From NCBI RefSeq assembly GCF_009469605.1, contig NZ_SSXU01000013.1, positions 1-64,000 on the forward strand: 64,000 bases of DNA, in the 5' to 3' direction. This stretch comes from Zoogloea sp. 1C4. Its GTDB lineage: Bacteria; Pseudomonadota; Gammaproteobacteria; Burkholderiales; Rhodocyclaceae. Positions 18,712-31,105 of this stretch are shown piece after piece. Numbering within the stretch: position 1 is the first letter of the stretch; each line of letters starts with the position of its first letter. A model generated the notes under the pieces. It was not told the origin of the DNA. It saw nothing but the letters and a program-made list of their open reading frames with translations, and searched no databases. The position numbers were made by a program, and so were the translations under genes.

Positions 18712-19514
18712 CAGGCTGCGCCTCCGGTCAGGGCCGTGGCGTAGTCGCCGGCCGGATAGTGGAAAGGCACCGGCCCGTCCGCCTCGGCGTTGACGAACTG
18801 ATGCACGAAGGGGTCGGTGGAGTTGCGGATCTCGTCGGGCGTGCCTTCGGCGACCACCCGGCCCTCCGAGATGAAGTAAATGTAATCGACGATCTGCAGG
18901 GATTCGTGGATGTCGTGGGTGACGATCACCGAACTCGCCCCGAGGGCATCGTTGAGGCGCCGGATCAGCTGGCCGATCACGCCGAGGGAGATCGGGTCGA
19001 GGCCGGTGAAGGGCTCGTCGTACATCAGCAGCATGGGGTCGAGGGCGATCGTCCGGGCCAGCGCAACCCGGCGCGCCATGCCGCCGGAGAGCTCGCCGGG
19101 CATCAAGCGCGCGGCACCGCGCAGGCCGACCGCGTGGAGCTTCATGAGCACCAGATCGTTGATGAGCTCGGGCGACAGATCGGTGTGTTCGCGCAGCGGA
19201 AAGGCCACGTTGTCGAAGACCGTCATGTCGGTGAACAGCGCCCCGAACTGGAACAGCATGCCCATCCGCCGGCGCATGGCGTAGAGCGCATCGCGACCAA
19301 GGCCGGCCACATCCTGCCCATCCACCGTGACGCGCCCGCCGCAGGCCTTTTCCTGCCCGCCGATGAGACGCAGCAGGGTCGTCTTGCCGCTGCCACTGCC
19401 GCCCATGATGGCCACGACCTTGCCCCGCGGGATCGACATGGAGATGTCGCGCAGGATCGCTCGTTCGCCATAGGCGAAGCGCACGTTTTCGAGTCGGACG
19501 AGAGGCTCTGACAT
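18711..19514 (-). CDS. mlaF: Phospholipid ABC transporter ATPase MlaF
   Basis: 267 residues from MSEPLVRLENVRFAYGERAILRD. Walker A GGSGSGKTT, signature LMPGELSGGMARRVALARTIALDP, Walker B LLMYDEPFTGLDP, H-loop VTHDIHESL. First gene of the long minus-strand run that continues through murA to hisD. The longer upstream frame (to 19844) covers the divergent promoter region and is not coding. Confidence 0.95.
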   Translation of the reverse strand: MSEPLVRLENVRFAYGERAILRDISMSIPRGKVVAIMGGSGSGKTTLLRLIGGQEKACGGRVTVDGQDVAGLGRDALYAMRRRMGMLFQFGALFTDMTVFDNVAFPLREHTDLSPELINDLVLMKLHAVGLRGAARLMPGELSGGMARRVALARTIALDPMLLMYDEPFTGLDPISLGVIGQLIRRLNDALGASSVIVTHDIHESLQIVDYIYFISEGRVVAEGTPDEIRNSTDPFVHQFVNAEADGPVPFHYPAGDYATALTGGAA

Positions 19515-22444
<2,930 letters not shown>

Positions 22445-22464
22445 TCGAACGGAGGTTTCGCGTG

Positions 22465-22674
22465 ATGCGCATCCAAGCCTGCCTGCTGCTCGTCCTGCTC
22501 GCCACCGGGTGCGCCAGCACCCCTGGCGACCGTACGTGGTACCAGAGCCTCGCCAACGAAAACGCCCGCCGGCAGTACGAACCCGGCCGCGACATCAACC
22601 GCGAACCTCCGCCGCCCAGCTTTGATGCCTACGAGCAGGAACGCCGACGCCTGAGAGAGAACCAAGCCAAATGA
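22465..22674 (+). CDS. Small lipoprotein, function unknown
   Basis: 69 residues. A lipoprotein signal MRIQACLLLVLLATGCAS with lipobox (Cys about 17), then a short Pro/Arg/Glu-rich tail ending RRLRENQAK. GGAGG lies 9 nt before the ATG; a GTG three bases earlier is an alternative. The stop overlaps the lptE start (ATGA), so it is translated together with lptE. Not recognised as a named family. It is probably an outer-membrane lipoprotein. Confidence 0.7.
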   Translation: MRIQACLLLVLLATGCASTPGDRTWYQSLANENARRQYEPGRDINREPPPPSFDAYEQERRRLRENQAK

Positions 22675-23228
22675 ACGCGCCCCACTCCGCCGGCCGTCGC
22701 CGGGCCCTGCTCGCCCTCGGCGGCGCCACGCTCCTCGCAGGCTGCGGCTTCCAGCTGCGCGGCGCCCGCCCGCTGCCCTTCGACTCGATCTACCTGAACA
22801 TGTACCAGTACTCGGAGCTGGCCGCCGCGATCCGGCGCCAGATCCGGGCCAACGGCAACACCATCGTCACCGACAAGGCCGAAGACGCCCAGGTGCGTCT
22901 CGAGGTGCAGGCCGACGTCAAGGACAAGGTGATCCTCGCCCTCAACACCCAGGGCCGCGTCCGCGAATACCAGCTGCGCCAGCGCTTCATCTTCCGGCTG
23001 GTCGGCAAGAACGGTCAGGAGATCATGCCCTCCAGCGAGATCTTCCTGCGCCGCGACCTGGCCTTCGACGACACCCAGCTCCTCGCCAAGCAGCAGGAAG
23101 AAACCCTGCTCTACCGCGACATGCAGAACGACCTCGTCCAGCAGCTGATGCGTCGCCTCGCCGCCGCCAAGATGCCGGAAGCGCCGCCTGCCGCCGCGCC
23201 CGCCCCGGCGCCCGCAGCCAAGCCGTGA
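22671..23228 (+). CDS. lptE: LPS-assembly lipoprotein LptE
   Basis: 185 residues. Signal and lipobox LLAGCGFQLRG (Cys about 25), the typical GCGFQLRG start of mature LptE, then an alpha/beta domain with the conserved LRQRFIFRLVGKNGQEIMPSSEI. The tail is Ala/Pro-rich. LptE plugs and assembles the LptD outer-membrane translocon. Gene order leuS-lipoprotein-lptE-holA matches the usual proteobacterial leuS-lptE-holA. Confidence 0.93.
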   Translation: MNAPHSAGRRRALLALGGATLLAGCGFQLRGARPLPFDSIYLNMYQYSELAAAIRRQIRANGNTIVTDKAEDAQVRLEVQADVKDKVILALNTQGRVREYQLRQRFIFRLVGKNGQEIMPSSEIFLRRDLAFDDTQLLAKQQEETLLYRDMQNDLVQQLMRRLAAAKMPEAPPAAAPAPAPAAKP

Positions 23229-24250
23229 ACCTGCGCCCCGAGCAACTCGCCGCGCACCTCGACAAGCCCCTCGCCCCGCTCTACGTCCTGCACGGCAACG
23301 AGCCGCTGCTGGTCCTCGAAGCCGGCGACGCCATCCGCGCCGCCGCCCGCAAGCAGGGCTACGCCGAGCGCGAGGTGCTGGTGGCCGGCCAGGGTTTCAA
23401 ATGGACGGAGCTGCAGTCCGCCGCCGGCAACCTGTCGCTGTTCGGCGCCAGCAAGCTCGTCGATCTGCGCATCCCCAACGGCAAACCCGGCCGCGATGGC
23501 GGAGAAGCCCTGCAGCGCTACGCCAAGACCCTCGACGACGGCATCGTCACCCTCATCACCCTGCCCGAGCTCGACTGGGCGACCCGCAAAGCCGCGTGGT
23601 TCGTGGCGCTCTGCGAGGCCGGCGTGGCCATCGAGACCAACGCCCCGGAGCGCGACCGCCTGCCCGACTGGATCGCCCAGCGCCTCGCCCGCCAGCAGCA
23701 GAAGGCCGGCCCCGAGGCCCTCGCGTTCATCGCCGACCACGTGGAAGGCAACCTCCTCGCCGCCCACCAGGAGATCCTCAAGCTGGGCCTGCTCCACCCC
23801 CCGGGCGAGCTGAGTTTCGATGCAGTGCGCGAGGCCATCCTCAACGTCGCCCGCTACAACGTCGATTCCCTCCGCCAGGCCATGCTCGAAGGCGACGCGG
23901 CCCGCTGCGCACGCCTTCTCGAAGGCCTCAAGGGCGAAGGCGAGGCCCCGCCGCTCATCCTGTGGGCGCTCGCCAACGAGATCCGCACCCTCGCCAACCT
24001 GCGCCAGGGCCTTGACGAAGGCCAGCCCCTGCAGGGCCTGATGAAGGCCGAACGGATCTTCGACGACCGGCGCCGTCAGGCCATCCAGCGCGCCCTGCCC
24101 CGCCTCGACGGCGCCCCCCTGCGCACCGCCATCTTGCACGCCGCCCGGATTGACCGGATGATCAAGGGTCTGGTCGGCGGCGACGTGTGGGACGAATTCC
24201 TCCAGCTATGCCTGCGCCTCACCCGCGGCGCCACGCCGGCACGGCGCTGA
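23225..24250 (+). CDS. holA: DNA polymerase III delta subunit
   Basis: 341 residues from a GTG start that overlaps the lptE stop (GTGA). N-terminal [28 protein letters not shown] is the HolA family start, followed by the AAA-like clamp-loader domains. [17 protein letters not shown] and the terminal [26 protein letters not shown] are typical. It opens the beta clamp in the clamp loader. Confidence 0.94.
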   Translation: MNLRPEQLAAHLDKPLAPLYVLHGNEPLLVLEAGDAIRAAARKQGYAEREVLVAGQGFKWTELQSAAGNLSLFGASKLVDLRIPNGKPGRDGGEALQRYAKTLDDGIVTLITLPELDWATRKAAWFVALCEAGVAIETNAPERDRLPDWIAQRLARQQQKAGPEALAFIADHVEGNLLAAHQEILKLGLLHPPGELSFDAVREAILNVARYNVDSLRQAMLEGDAARCARLLEGLKGEGEAPPLILWALANEIRTLANLRQGLDEGQPLQGLMKAERIFDDRRRQAIQRALPRLDGAPLRTAILHAARIDRMIKGLVGGDVWDEFLQLCLRLTRGATPARR

Positions 24251-24281
24251 CCCGCCGGCAATCGATTCAAAGCGAGAAAAG

Positions 24282-25559
24282 ATGGACATCAAGACCTACA
24301 TGCAGACCGTCGGCCGTCAGGCCCGCGCCGCCAGCCGCGCTGTCGCCGCCGCCTCCACCGACGCCAAGAACAAGGCTCTCCTGGCCATGGCCACCGAGAT
24401 CCGCGCCCGCAAGGCGCAGCTCCTCGACGCCAACGCTCAGGATCTCGCCGAAGCCCGCGCCAATGGCCTCGAGCCGGCGATGGTCGACCGCCTCACCCTG
24501 TCTGAAAAAGGCATCGAATCGATGGCCCAGGGCCTCGAGCAAGTCGCCGCCCTGCCCGATCCGGTCGGCGAGATGACCGACCTCAAGCGCCGCCCGTCCG
24601 GCATCACCGTCGGCAAGATGCGCGTGCCGCTGGGCGTCATCGGCATCATCTACGAAGCCCGCCCCAACGTGACGGCCGATGCCGCCGCCCTGTGCCTCAA
24701 GTCCGGCAACGCCGCCATCCTGCGCGGTGGCAAGGAAGCCCTGCACTCCAACCAGGCCATCGCCGCCTGCGTGCGCGCCGGCCTGGCCGCCGCCGGCCTG
24801 CCCGAGATGTCGATCCAGGTCGTCGAGACCACCGACCGCGCCGCCGTCGGCGAGCTCATCACCATGCCCCAGTTCGTGGACGTGATCGTCCCCCGCGGTG
24901 GCAAGGGCCTCATCGAGCGCATTTCCAACGACGCCCGCGTGCCCGTCATCAAGCACCTGGACGGCAACTGCCACGTGTACGTGGACGAACGCGCCGATCC
25001 GGCCAAGGCCCTCGCCATCGTCGAAAACTCCAAGACCCAGCGCTACGGCACCTGCAACACCACCGAATCCCTGCTGGTGGATGCCGCCATCGCCCACGCC
25101 CAGCTGCCCGCCATCGGCGCCATGCTCGCCGGCAAGGGCGTCGAGCTGCGCGCCTGCCCGGCGTCGCTGGCGATCCTGCGCGAAGCCGGCGTGCCCGAAG
25201 CCCAGCTCAAGGCCGCCGTCGAATCCGACTGGACCGAGGAATTCCTCGCCCCGATCATCGCCATCAAGGTCGTCGCCGGCCTCGACGATGCCATCGAGCA
25301 CATCAACACCTGCTCGTCCCAGCACACCGAATCCATCGTCACCGAGGACTACACCCGGGCGATGCGCTTCCTGCGCGAGGTCGACTCCGCGTCGGTGATG
25401 ATCAACGCCTCGACGCGCTTCGCCGACGGCTTCGAATACGGCCTCGGCGCCGAGATCGGCATCTCCACCGACAAGATCCACGCCCGCGGCCCGGTCGGCC
25501 TCGAAGGCCTCACCAGCCAGAAGTGGATCGTCTTCGGCAACGGAGACGTACGCGCCTGA
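24282..25559 (+). CDS. proA: Gamma-glutamyl phosphate reductase
   Basis: 425 residues, aldehyde dehydrogenase fold. [37 protein letters not shown]-type cofactor region, [16 protein letters not shown], the catalytic cysteine in [13 protein letters not shown] (about residue 256), and [23 protein letters not shown] at the C-terminus. It catalyses the second step of proline synthesis. No proB is adjacent. Confidence 0.97.
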   Translation: MDIKTYMQTVGRQARAASRAVAAASTDAKNKALLAMATEIRARKAQLLDANAQDLAEARANGLEPAMVDRLTLSEKGIESMAQGLEQVAALPDPVGEMTDLKRRPSGITVGKMRVPLGVIGIIYEARPNVTADAAALCLKSGNAAILRGGKEALHSNQAIAACVRAGLAAAGLPEMSIQVVETTDRAAVGELITMPQFVDVIVPRGGKGLIERISNDARVPVIKHLDGNCHVYVDERADPAKALAIVENSKTQRYGTCNTTESLLVDAAIAHAQLPAIGAMLAGKGVELRACPASLAILREAGVPEAQLKAAVESDWTEEFLAPIIAIKVVAGLDDAIEHINTCSSQHTESIVTEDYTRAMRFLREVDSASVMINASTRFADGFEYGLGAEIGISTDKIHARGPVGLEGLTSQKWIVFGNGDVRA

Positions 25560-25613
25560 CACCCGCCCGACGCACATCGCGCTTTCCCTGCCGGAAGTCT
25601 TCCGGTTAAGATT

Positions 25614-25660
25614 CAAACGCCCGTTCGAAATCGAGTAGAAACTCGATGAACGGGCGTTTG
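25614..25660. repeat. Long stem-loop upstream of the chalcone-isomerase-like gene
   Basis: Outer arms of 13 bp (25614-25626 with 25648-25660, CAAACGCCCGTTC and its complement) and an inner 7-bp stem ATCGAGT/ACTCGAT capped by AGAA. Only a 3-nt bulge interrupts the two. No T-run follows, so it is not a standard terminator. It ends 24 nt before the next start codon, in the gap after proA. Confidence 0.75.
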
Positions 25661-25684
25661 CCCATCAAAACCGAGGAGACAGCC

Positions 25685-26275
25685 ATGCAACCCATCCTTC
25701 GCCGCGCATTCGTCGCAGCCAGCCTCACCACCGCCCTCTTCGCCGCCCTGCCGGCCCATGCAGCCGACGTCGCCGGCGTGCGCTTTGACGACCGGAGCAC
25801 CGTCGCCGGCAGCGACCTCGCCCTCAACGGCGCCGGCCTGCGCACCCGCTTCATGCTCAAGGTGTACGCAATGGGCCTCTACCTGCCCCGCCACGCCGAC
25901 ACCCCCGACGCCATCGCCACCCTGGCCGGCCCCAAGCGCATCCAGATCGTCACCCTGCGCGACCTCACCGCCGAACAATTCGCCGACGCCCTCGTCGAGG
26001 GCCTCAAGAAGAATCACAGCGAAGCCGAGTTCGCCAAGCTCCAGGCCCGCAGCGACGAGTTCCGCAACGCCCTGCTGGCCATCAAGGCCGCCCCCGCGGG
26101 CACCCAGATCCGCCTCGAATGGCTGCCCGCCAGCGGCACCCGCCTCTCGGTTGGCAATGACGCCCGCGGCAAGGACATTCCCGGCGAAGACTTCTATCGC
26201 GCCCTGCTGCGTATCTGGCTGGGCGACAAGCCCGTCGACGCCGACCTGAAAAACGCCCTGCTCGGCAAAGGCTGA
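25685..26275 (+). CDS. Periplasmic chalcone isomerase-like protein
   Basis: 196 residues. Signal peptide MQPILRRAFVAASLTTALFAALPAHA (cleavage near residue 26). Mature part has the chalcone isomerase-like fold signature: LNGAGLRTRFMLKVYAMGLYLPRHADTP and VTLRDLTAEQFADALVEGLKKN, with WLPASGTRLSVGNDARGKDIPGEDFYRALLRIWLGDKPVDADLKNALLG at the end. Bacterial members are of unknown function and lack proven isomerase activity. GAGGAGA before ATG 25685 sets the start; a longer frame would begin inside the stem-loop. Confidence 0.85.
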   Translation: MQPILRRAFVAASLTTALFAALPAHAADVAGVRFDDRSTVAGSDLALNGAGLRTRFMLKVYAMGLYLPRHADTPDAIATLAGPKRIQIVTLRDLTAEQFADALVEGLKKNHSEAEFAKLQARSDEFRNALLAIKAAPAGTQIRLEWLPASGTRLSVGNDARGKDIPGEDFYRALLRIWLGDKPVDADLKNALLGKG

Positions 26276-26315
26276 GCACCTTGCCCGGGCCGTGCCGCAG
26301 GCGCAGAATTCCGGC

Positions 26316-26831
26316 ATGGCCCCCTTGTTCAATCCCACCGCCACCGATCGGCCGCCTTCCTCCATTCCGGCTTTTTCCGCGGTGATGTCAGCGCCATTCG
26401 GCGCGGTCGGCGTCCTCAGCGACGATCAATTGATCCAGACAATCGAATTCCTGCCCCCCGGCCAGCCGGAGATTTCCCCGGCCAATCGGCTCGCCGAAAA
26501 GGCCATCGGGCAGCTGGCCAATTATCTGTCGGACCCGGATTTCCCCTTTGATCTCCCGCTGGCCGGCCGTGGAACGCCTTTCCGGCGCCGCATCTGGGCC
26601 GCCATCGCCGCGATTCCCCGGGGCGCCACCCGCAGCTACGGCGAACTCGCCCGCGACGCCGGCAGCATCGCCCGGGCCGTCGGCCAGGCCTGTGGCGACA
26701 ATCCCTTTCCGCTCGTCATTCCGTGTCACCGGGTCGTCGCGGCCGCCGGCGTGGGCGGATTCGCCCACGAGAATCATGGCCACCTAATAGACACAAAACG
26801 CTGGTTATTGCGCCACGAAGGCGCGATCTGA
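26316..26831 (+). CDS. ogt: Methylated-DNA--protein-cysteine methyltransferase
   Basis: 171 residues from ATG 26316. C-terminal catalytic module has the helix-turn-helix IPRGATRSYGELARDAGSIARAVGQACGDNPFPLVIPCHRVV with the acceptor cysteine in PCHR, then GGFAHENHGHLIDTKRWLLRHEGA. It repairs O6-alkylguanine by suicide transfer. The C-terminal GGFAHENHG replaces the common GGYSGG, a modest deviation. The N-terminal domain is short, Ogt-like. A GTG at 26292 is an alternative start. Confidence 0.9.
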   Translation: MAPLFNPTATDRPPSSIPAFSAVMSAPFGAVGVLSDDQLIQTIEFLPPGQPEISPANRLAEKAIGQLANYLSDPDFPFDLPLAGRGTPFRRRIWAAIAAIPRGATRSYGELARDAGSIARAVGQACGDNPFPLVIPCHRVVAAAGVGGFAHENHGHLIDTKRWLLRHEGAI

Positions 26832-26898
26832 ATTCCGGCAATACGCCGGATCATCGCCCGCCGTTTCATCAGAAATTCACATTCAACCAATCGCCATC

Positions 26899-27390
26899 AT
26901 GTCCCGTCCCGACCAGCACGCGCCGGAAACGCCGGCCACCCGCTTCCTGCGGCAGCACCAGATTCCCTTCTCCACCCACCTCTATGCGTATGAGGATCAC
27001 GGCGGAACGAAAGTCTCGTCCCGGGAATTGAATGTCGCCGAACACGCGGTCGTCAAAACCCTGGTGATGGAAAACGAAAGCCGCCAGCCGCTGATCATCC
27101 TGATGCACGGCGACCGCAAGGTCTCCACCAAGGAACTCGCCCGCCAGGCAGGGCACAAGCAGATCAGCCCCTGCGACCCGGCCGTCGCCCAGCGCCACAC
27201 GGGCTACATGGTCGGCGGCACCTCGCCCTTCGGCACCCGCAAGGCCATGCCTCTATTCATGGAGCGCAGCATCCTCGACCTGCCGCTGATTTACATCAAT
27301 GGCGGCAAAAGAGGCTTTCTCGTCGGCGTCCATCCCCACGACATTCTGCGGATACTCAAGCCAACCATCGTCACAGTGGCGCTTGAATGA
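26899..27390 (+). CDS. ybaK: YbaK/EbsC-family Cys-tRNA(Pro) deacylase
   Basis: 163 residues. YbaK domain: TPATRFLRQHQIPFSTHLYAYEDHGGTKVSSRELN, VVKTLVMENESRQPLIILMHGDRKVSTKELAR with the conserved Lys, GYMVGGTSPFGTRKAMPLFMERSILDLPLIYINGGKRGFLV. The GGTSPFG loop is diagnostic. It hydrolyses mischarged Cys-tRNA(Pro). Confidence 0.92.
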   Translation: MSRPDQHAPETPATRFLRQHQIPFSTHLYAYEDHGGTKVSSRELNVAEHAVVKTLVMENESRQPLIILMHGDRKVSTKELARQAGHKQISPCDPAVAQRHTGYMVGGTSPFGTRKAMPLFMERSILDLPLIYINGGKRGFLVGVHPHDILRILKPTIVTVALE

Positions 27391-27548
27391 ATAACAAAAA
27401 GACTTGCCCGATCGTCAAATAAAAGTGGCAGAATAAGCGCCTGAATAAAGGCATTGAAATGCCTGCCGTGGCGATTGGTCGTCCAGCCGCCACATTCATC
27501 TCAAACGCTGATCGCACTCAAAACGCCACGCCGAAGGACAACACCGCC

Positions 27549-27929
27549 ATGGATATCTCCACCCTTTCCCTTGCCGAATTGCGCCGTCTCCAGACCAAAG
27601 TCGAGACCGAAATCCGGCGCCGTTCCGACACGGCCAAGAAGGATCTGCTGAAGCGGATGCAGAAGCTCGCCGCCGAACACGGCATGAGCCTCACCGACGT
27701 GATCGGCGGCCAGGAAGCCACCGAAAAGGCCGCCCCCGCGCCCAAGAAGGCTGCAGCCAAGCCCGCCGCCAAGAAGGCCGCCAAGCCCGCCTCGGTGATC
27801 AAGTTCCGTCACCCGGAAAACGCCGCCATCGGCTGGACCGGCCACGGCCGCAAGCCCCAGTGGGTGATCGACTGGCTCGCCCAGGGCAAGGCCCTCGACG
27901 ACCTGCGCGCCACCAGCGCCGAAGCCTGA
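27549..27929 (+). CDS. H-NS family nucleoid protein
   Basis: 126 residues from MDISTLSLAELRRLQTKVETEIRRRSD. A coiled-coil oligomerisation region (about 1-50), an Ala/Lys/Pro-rich linker (KKAAAKPAAKKAAKPA), and the C-terminal H-NS DNA-binding motif IKFRHPENAAIGWTGHGRKPQWVIDWLAQGKALDDL (core WTGHGRKPQW). The Lys-rich linker is like the BpH3/Bph-type H-NS of betaproteobacteria. It should silence AT-rich, horizontally acquired DNA. A longer frame upstream to 27459 lacks conservation. A small dyad GGCATT/AATGCC lies at 27450-27463. Confidence 0.9.
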   Translation: MDISTLSLAELRRLQTKVETEIRRRSDTAKKDLLKRMQKLAAEHGMSLTDVIGGQEATEKAAPAPKKAAAKPAAKKAAKPASVIKFRHPENAAIGWTGHGRKPQWVIDWLAQGKALDDLRATSAEA

Positions 27930-27958
27930 TTCAGCGCATTGCCACGCCCCCGCCGGGC

Positions 27959-28354
27959 TCAGCCCGGCAGGCCGGCAGTGGGAGCGTGAGCCGGAGGTTC
28001 GGCGCCATTGCGGCCGCGTTCGATGAATACGCCAACCCGCCGCACATCCTTCATCACGCCAATCTTGGCAATCGCCAGCTTCACCCACGGGGCGCCAAAT
28101 TCGTCGAATAACAATTTGACGATGAATTCCCCCAGTGTCTCGATCAGATTGAATTGACGCACCGCCAGTTCGGCGCGAATCCGCTCGATCACCTTGGCGT
28201 AATCGATCGTGTCCGCAATGTCGTCATGCTCGGCTGCCGCATCCGGCACGCCAAAAGTCAGGTTGAGTTCGAGCGGCTGATCGGCAACCTGCTCCCGCGG
28301 ATAGATGCCCACCCGCGACTTGACCCGCAGCGCTTCGATAAAAATGAAATCCAT
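27959..28354 (-). CDS. folB: Dihydroneopterin aldolase
   Basis: 131 residues. MDFIFIEALRVKSRVGIYPREQVADQPLELNLTF is the FolB start, IDYAKVIERIRAELAVRQFNLIETLGEFI holds the catalytic region (Tyr and Glu), and the end has VGVFIER. It makes 6-hydroxymethyl-dihydropterin for folate synthesis. The C-terminal 12 residues are an extra low-complexity tail. Divergent from plsY with a 64-bp gap, a common pairing. Confidence 0.92.
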   Translation of the reverse strand: MDFIFIEALRVKSRVGIYPREQVADQPLELNLTFGVPDAAAEHDDIADTIDYAKVIERIRAELAVRQFNLIETLGEFIVKLLFDEFGAPWVKLAIAKIGVMKDVRRVGVFIERGRNGAEPPAHAPTAGLPG

Positions 28355-28418
28355 CGTGTGTCCCAGCTAAAATCGCGCACATTCTAGCCCGTACGCCTCC
28401 AAAAGCACTCACGCCAAA

Positions 28419-29030
28419 ATGCATTTCGCCCTTTTGCTCCTCGCGGCCTACCTGATCGGCTCCATTCCCTTCGCGGTTGTCGTAAGCCGGCTTTTCGGCA
28501 TGGCCGACCCCCGCTCCTACGGTTCCGGCAACCCGGGCGCCACCAACGTCCTGCGCAGCGGCAACAAGCTCGCCGCCGCCCTCACCCTGGTGGGCGACGC
28601 CTTCAAGGGCTGGCTGGCCGTGTGGCTGGCCGACAGCTTTGCGCCGGGCTTCGGGATCGGCGCCATCGCCGCGCCGGCAGCGGGCCTTGCTGCCTTCTTC
28701 GGCCACCTGTTTCCGGTGTTTCTCGGTTTCAAGGGCGGCAAGGGCGTGGCCACCGCTGCCGGCGTGCTGATCGGCGCCAAGGGTCTGCTGGGGCTGGCGG
28801 TGCTGGGCGTCTGGCTTGGCGTGGCCTTCACCCTTCGCTACTCGTCCCTCGCAGCCCTGTGCGCCGCGCTGGCCGCTCCGGCGCTGGCCTACCTGTTCGA
28901 CCTGGGCCCCAACTGGATCACCGCCATCGCCGTGATGTCGGCGCTGCTCGTGTGGCGCCACAAGGACAACATCAAGCGCCTCGTCGCCGGCCAGGAAAGC
29001 CGCATCGGCAGCAAGAAAAAGGCCGGCTGA
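28419..29030 (+). CDS. plsY: Glycerol-3-phosphate acyltransferase PlsY
   Basis: 203 residues, about five membrane segments. The three PlsY motifs are present: [15 protein letters not shown] (motif 1), [24 protein letters not shown] (motif 2), and the third conserved cytoplasmic block [19 protein letters not shown]. It acylates G3P from acyl-phosphate at the inner membrane, the first step of phospholipid synthesis. Confidence 0.95.
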   Translation: MHFALLLLAAYLIGSIPFAVVVSRLFGMADPRSYGSGNPGATNVLRSGNKLAAALTLVGDAFKGWLAVWLADSFAPGFGIGAIAAPAAGLAAFFGHLFPVFLGFKGGKGVATAAGVLIGAKGLLGLAVLGVWLGVAFTLRYSSLAALCAALAAPALAYLFDLGPNWITAIAVMSALLVWRHKDNIKRLVAGQESRIGSKKKAG

Positions 29031-29040
29031 AACGCCGGCC
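29016..29040 (-). terminator. tsaD terminator embedded in the end of plsY
   Basis: GCCGGCC/GGCCGGC arms at 29034-29040 and 29021-29027 with a TGAAAC loop that contains the plsY stop codon. On the minus strand they are followed by five T (29016-29020). It fits an intrinsic terminator for the converging tsaD, placed within the plsY 3' end. Confidence 0.7.
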
Positions 29041-29057
29041 CAACCACAATCCAAAAC

Positions 29058-30101
29058 TCAATCTGCCTGCCCGACCACCATGGGCGGCCGGATGTCCTGC
29101 AGACTCCAGCGCGGCCGTACCGCAAACCGCCCCGCGGCGGGCTCAACCGTTTCGCCGGCGGCAAAACGCAGCGCGCCTGCAAAGGCGATCATCGCGCCGT
29201 TGTCGGTGCACAGCTCCAGCTCCGGATAGAACACCCGCGCCTTGCGCTTCGCTGCCGCCACATCGAGCTGGGCCCGTAGCGCGAGATTCGCCCCAACGCC
29301 CCCCGCCACCACCAGCTGCTTGAGCCCCGTGTGCTTGAGGGCCGCCATCGACTTGGCCACCAGCACCTCGACCACCGCCGCCTGAAATTCCGCCGCCAGG
29401 TCCGCCCGATCCTCCGGCACGAAATCCGGCGCCGACGCAGCGGTGAGCACCGCCGTCTTCAGGCCGCTGAAACTGAAATCGAAATCCTTGCTGTGCAGCA
29501 TCGGCCGCGGCAGCTTGAAGCGCCCCGGCTTGCCCTGCTGCGCCAGCTTCGCCAGCGCCGGCCCGCCCGGATAGCCCAAGCCGATCAGCTTGGCGGTCTT
29601 GTCGAAGGCTTCGCCTGCGGCGTCATCCACCGTCTCGCCGAGCAGGGTGTAATCGCCAACGCCCGCCACCCGCATCAGCTGGGTATGGCCGCCCGACACC
29701 AGCAGCGCCACGAACGGAAAGCTCGGCGGCGTAGCCGACAGTAGCGGCGACAGCAGATGCCCCTCCAGGTGATGCACCGGCAGCACCGGCACTTCGAGCG
29801 CCACCCCCAGGGATTCGGCCACGCTCGCCCCCACCAGCAGCGCACCGGCCAGACCGGGGCCGGCGGTGTAGGCCACCGCGTCGATGTCGGCCATCGCGAG
29901 CCCGGTGACTTCCAGCGTCTCGCGCAGCAGCAGCGGCAGACGGCGGATGTGGTCGCGAGAAGCCAGCTCCGGCACCACCCCGCCGTAGGCGGCGTGCAGG
30001 TCGATCTGGGAGTGGAGACGATGGCCCAGCAGGCCCCGGCCGGTCTCGTAGATGGCCACGCCAGTCTCGTCGCAGGAGGTTTCGATGCCCAGAACGCGCA
30101 T
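29058..30101 (-). CDS. tsaD: tRNA N6-threonylcarbamoyladenosine synthesis protein TsaD
   Basis: 347 residues, ASKHA fold. [19 protein letters not shown] start, [17 protein letters not shown] with the metal-binding histidines (H-x-x-x-H), [25 protein letters not shown], and [15 protein letters not shown]. It transfers threonylcarbamoyl to A37 of ANN-decoding tRNAs. It is adjacent to rpsU in the opposite direction, as in E. coli. Confidence 0.97.
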   Translation of the reverse strand: MRVLGIETSCDETGVAIYETGRGLLGHRLHSQIDLHAAYGGVVPELASRDHIRRLPLLLRETLEVTGLAMADIDAVAYTAGPGLAGALLVGASVAESLGVALEVPVLPVHHLEGHLLSPLLSATPPSFPFVALLVSGGHTQLMRVAGVGDYTLLGETVDDAAGEAFDKTAKLIGLGYPGGPALAKLAQQGKPGRFKLPRPMLHSKDFDFSFSGLKTAVLTAASAPDFVPEDRADLAAEFQAAVVEVLVAKSMAALKHTGLKQLVVAGGVGANLALRAQLDVAAAKRKARVFYPELELCTDNGAMIAFAGALRFAAGETVEPAAGRFAVRPRWSLQDIRPPMVVGQAD

Positions 30102-30174
30102 GGATCAGCCCGAAGAAAAAACGCGATTTTACCCTTCCAGGCCTCTGGGCCACACCCAAAACTGAAAATTGGGC

Positions 30175-30203
30175 TTGGTGGACCCGAACGACTTGGTTAT
30201 ACT
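30175..30203 (+). promoter_or_regulatory. Promoter of the rpsU-yqeY-dnaG-rpoD operon
   Basis: TTGGTG at 30175-30180 and TATACT at 30198-30203 with a 17-bp spacer, about 40 bp before the rpsU start and in the gap to divergent tsaD. The boxes match sigma-70 consensus reasonably well. Confidence 0.6.
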
Positions 30204-30243
30204 CTTCGTTTTTCCGTCCAAAGAATTTTCGAGGAAGCACGCA

Positions 30244-30456
30244 ATGCCGGGTATTCGCGTCAAAGAAAACGAGCCGTTCGAAGTAGCCATCCGTCGCTTC
30301 AAGCGCACCATTGAAAAAGTGGGCCTCCTGCCCGAACTCCGCTCCCGCGAGTTCTACGAAAAGCCGACCGCCGAACGCAAGCGCAAGCTGGCCGCCGCCG
30401 TCAAGCGCCACCACAAGCGCCTGCGCAGCCAGACCCTGCCCCCGAAGATGTACTAA
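30244..30456 (+). CDS. rpsU: 30S ribosomal protein S21
   Basis: 70 residues. [63 protein letters not shown] is a standard S21. GAGGAAG ribosome site. First gene of the macromolecular synthesis operon. Confidence 0.97.
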   Translation: MPGIRVKENEPFEVAIRRFKRTIEKVGLLPELRSREFYEKPTAERKRKLAAAVKRHHKRLRSQTLPPKMY

Positions 30457-30485
30457 GCAACACCCCGAGTACACGCTTCCCGCTT

Positions 30486-30522
30486 CGCCACGCGATACGC
30501 GCTTCAGCGCGAGCGCGTGGCG
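30486..30522 (+). terminator. Hairpin between rpsU and yqeY
   Basis: Arms CGCCACGCG (30486-30494) and CGCGTGGCG (30514-30522), with an inner CGCGC/GCGCG helix around a TTCA loop, followed by TTTGCCTTTTGG. This is likely a partial terminator after rpsU, as in the E. coli operon, lowering expression of the distal genes. Confidence 0.65.
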
Positions 30523-30605
30523 TTTGCCTTTTGGTTCGCCAGCCCGCAGCCTTGCCTTGTCGGGCCTGCGTCGCGTCGCCCACCCTTTCGCCAGGAATCT
30601 CTTTC

Positions 30606-31052
30606 GTGTCCCTCAAAGCCCAGATCAACGAAGACATGAAGGCCGCCATGCGTGCCAAGGAAACCGCCCGCCTGTCGGCGCTGCGCCTGCTGCTGGCCGC
30701 CATCAAGCAAAAGGAAGTAGACGAACGCATCGAACTGGATGACGCCGCGGTCATCACGGTGTTAGACAAGATGCTCAAGCAGCGTCGCGACTCCGTCACC
30801 CAGTACGAGGCCGCCCAGCGCTTTGATCTGGCGAGCGCCGAGCGCTTCGAGATCGACGTGCTCACCGCCTACAAGCCCGCCGGCCTCACCGTCGAGCAGA
30901 TCGCCGCCGAGGTGGATGCCGCCATCGCCTCGACCGGCGCCGCCAGCGCCGCCGACATGGGCAAGCTGATGGCCGTCCTCAAGCCGAAGCTCGCCGGCAA
31001 GGCCGACATGGCCGAGGTTTCCAAACTGGTGAAATCCCGCCTCACCAACTAG
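30606..31052 (+). CDS. yqeY: GatB/YqeY domain protein
   Basis: 148 residues from GTG 30606 (VSLKAQINEDMKAAMRAKE...). The YqeY domain continues with RLSALRLLLAAIKQKEVDERIELDD, the DEVLKQRRDSVTQYEAAQRFDLA-type helices and the ADMGKLMAVLKPKLAGKADMAEVSKLVK end. It resembles the tRNA-binding tail of GatB; the function is not established. Earlier in-frame codons fall in the hairpin region and are rejected. Confidence 0.9.
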   Translation: MSLKAQINEDMKAAMRAKETARLSALRLLLAAIKQKEVDERIELDDAAVITVLDKMLKQRRDSVTQYEAAQRFDLASAERFEIDVLTAYKPAGLTVEQIAAEVDAAIASTGAASAADMGKLMAVLKPKLAGKADMAEVSKLVKSRLTN

Positions 31053-31105
31053 GATTCATGAAGATGGCGCCGTAGCGGCCAGGCCGCCGGCGCCGGCTGG
31101 CCATC

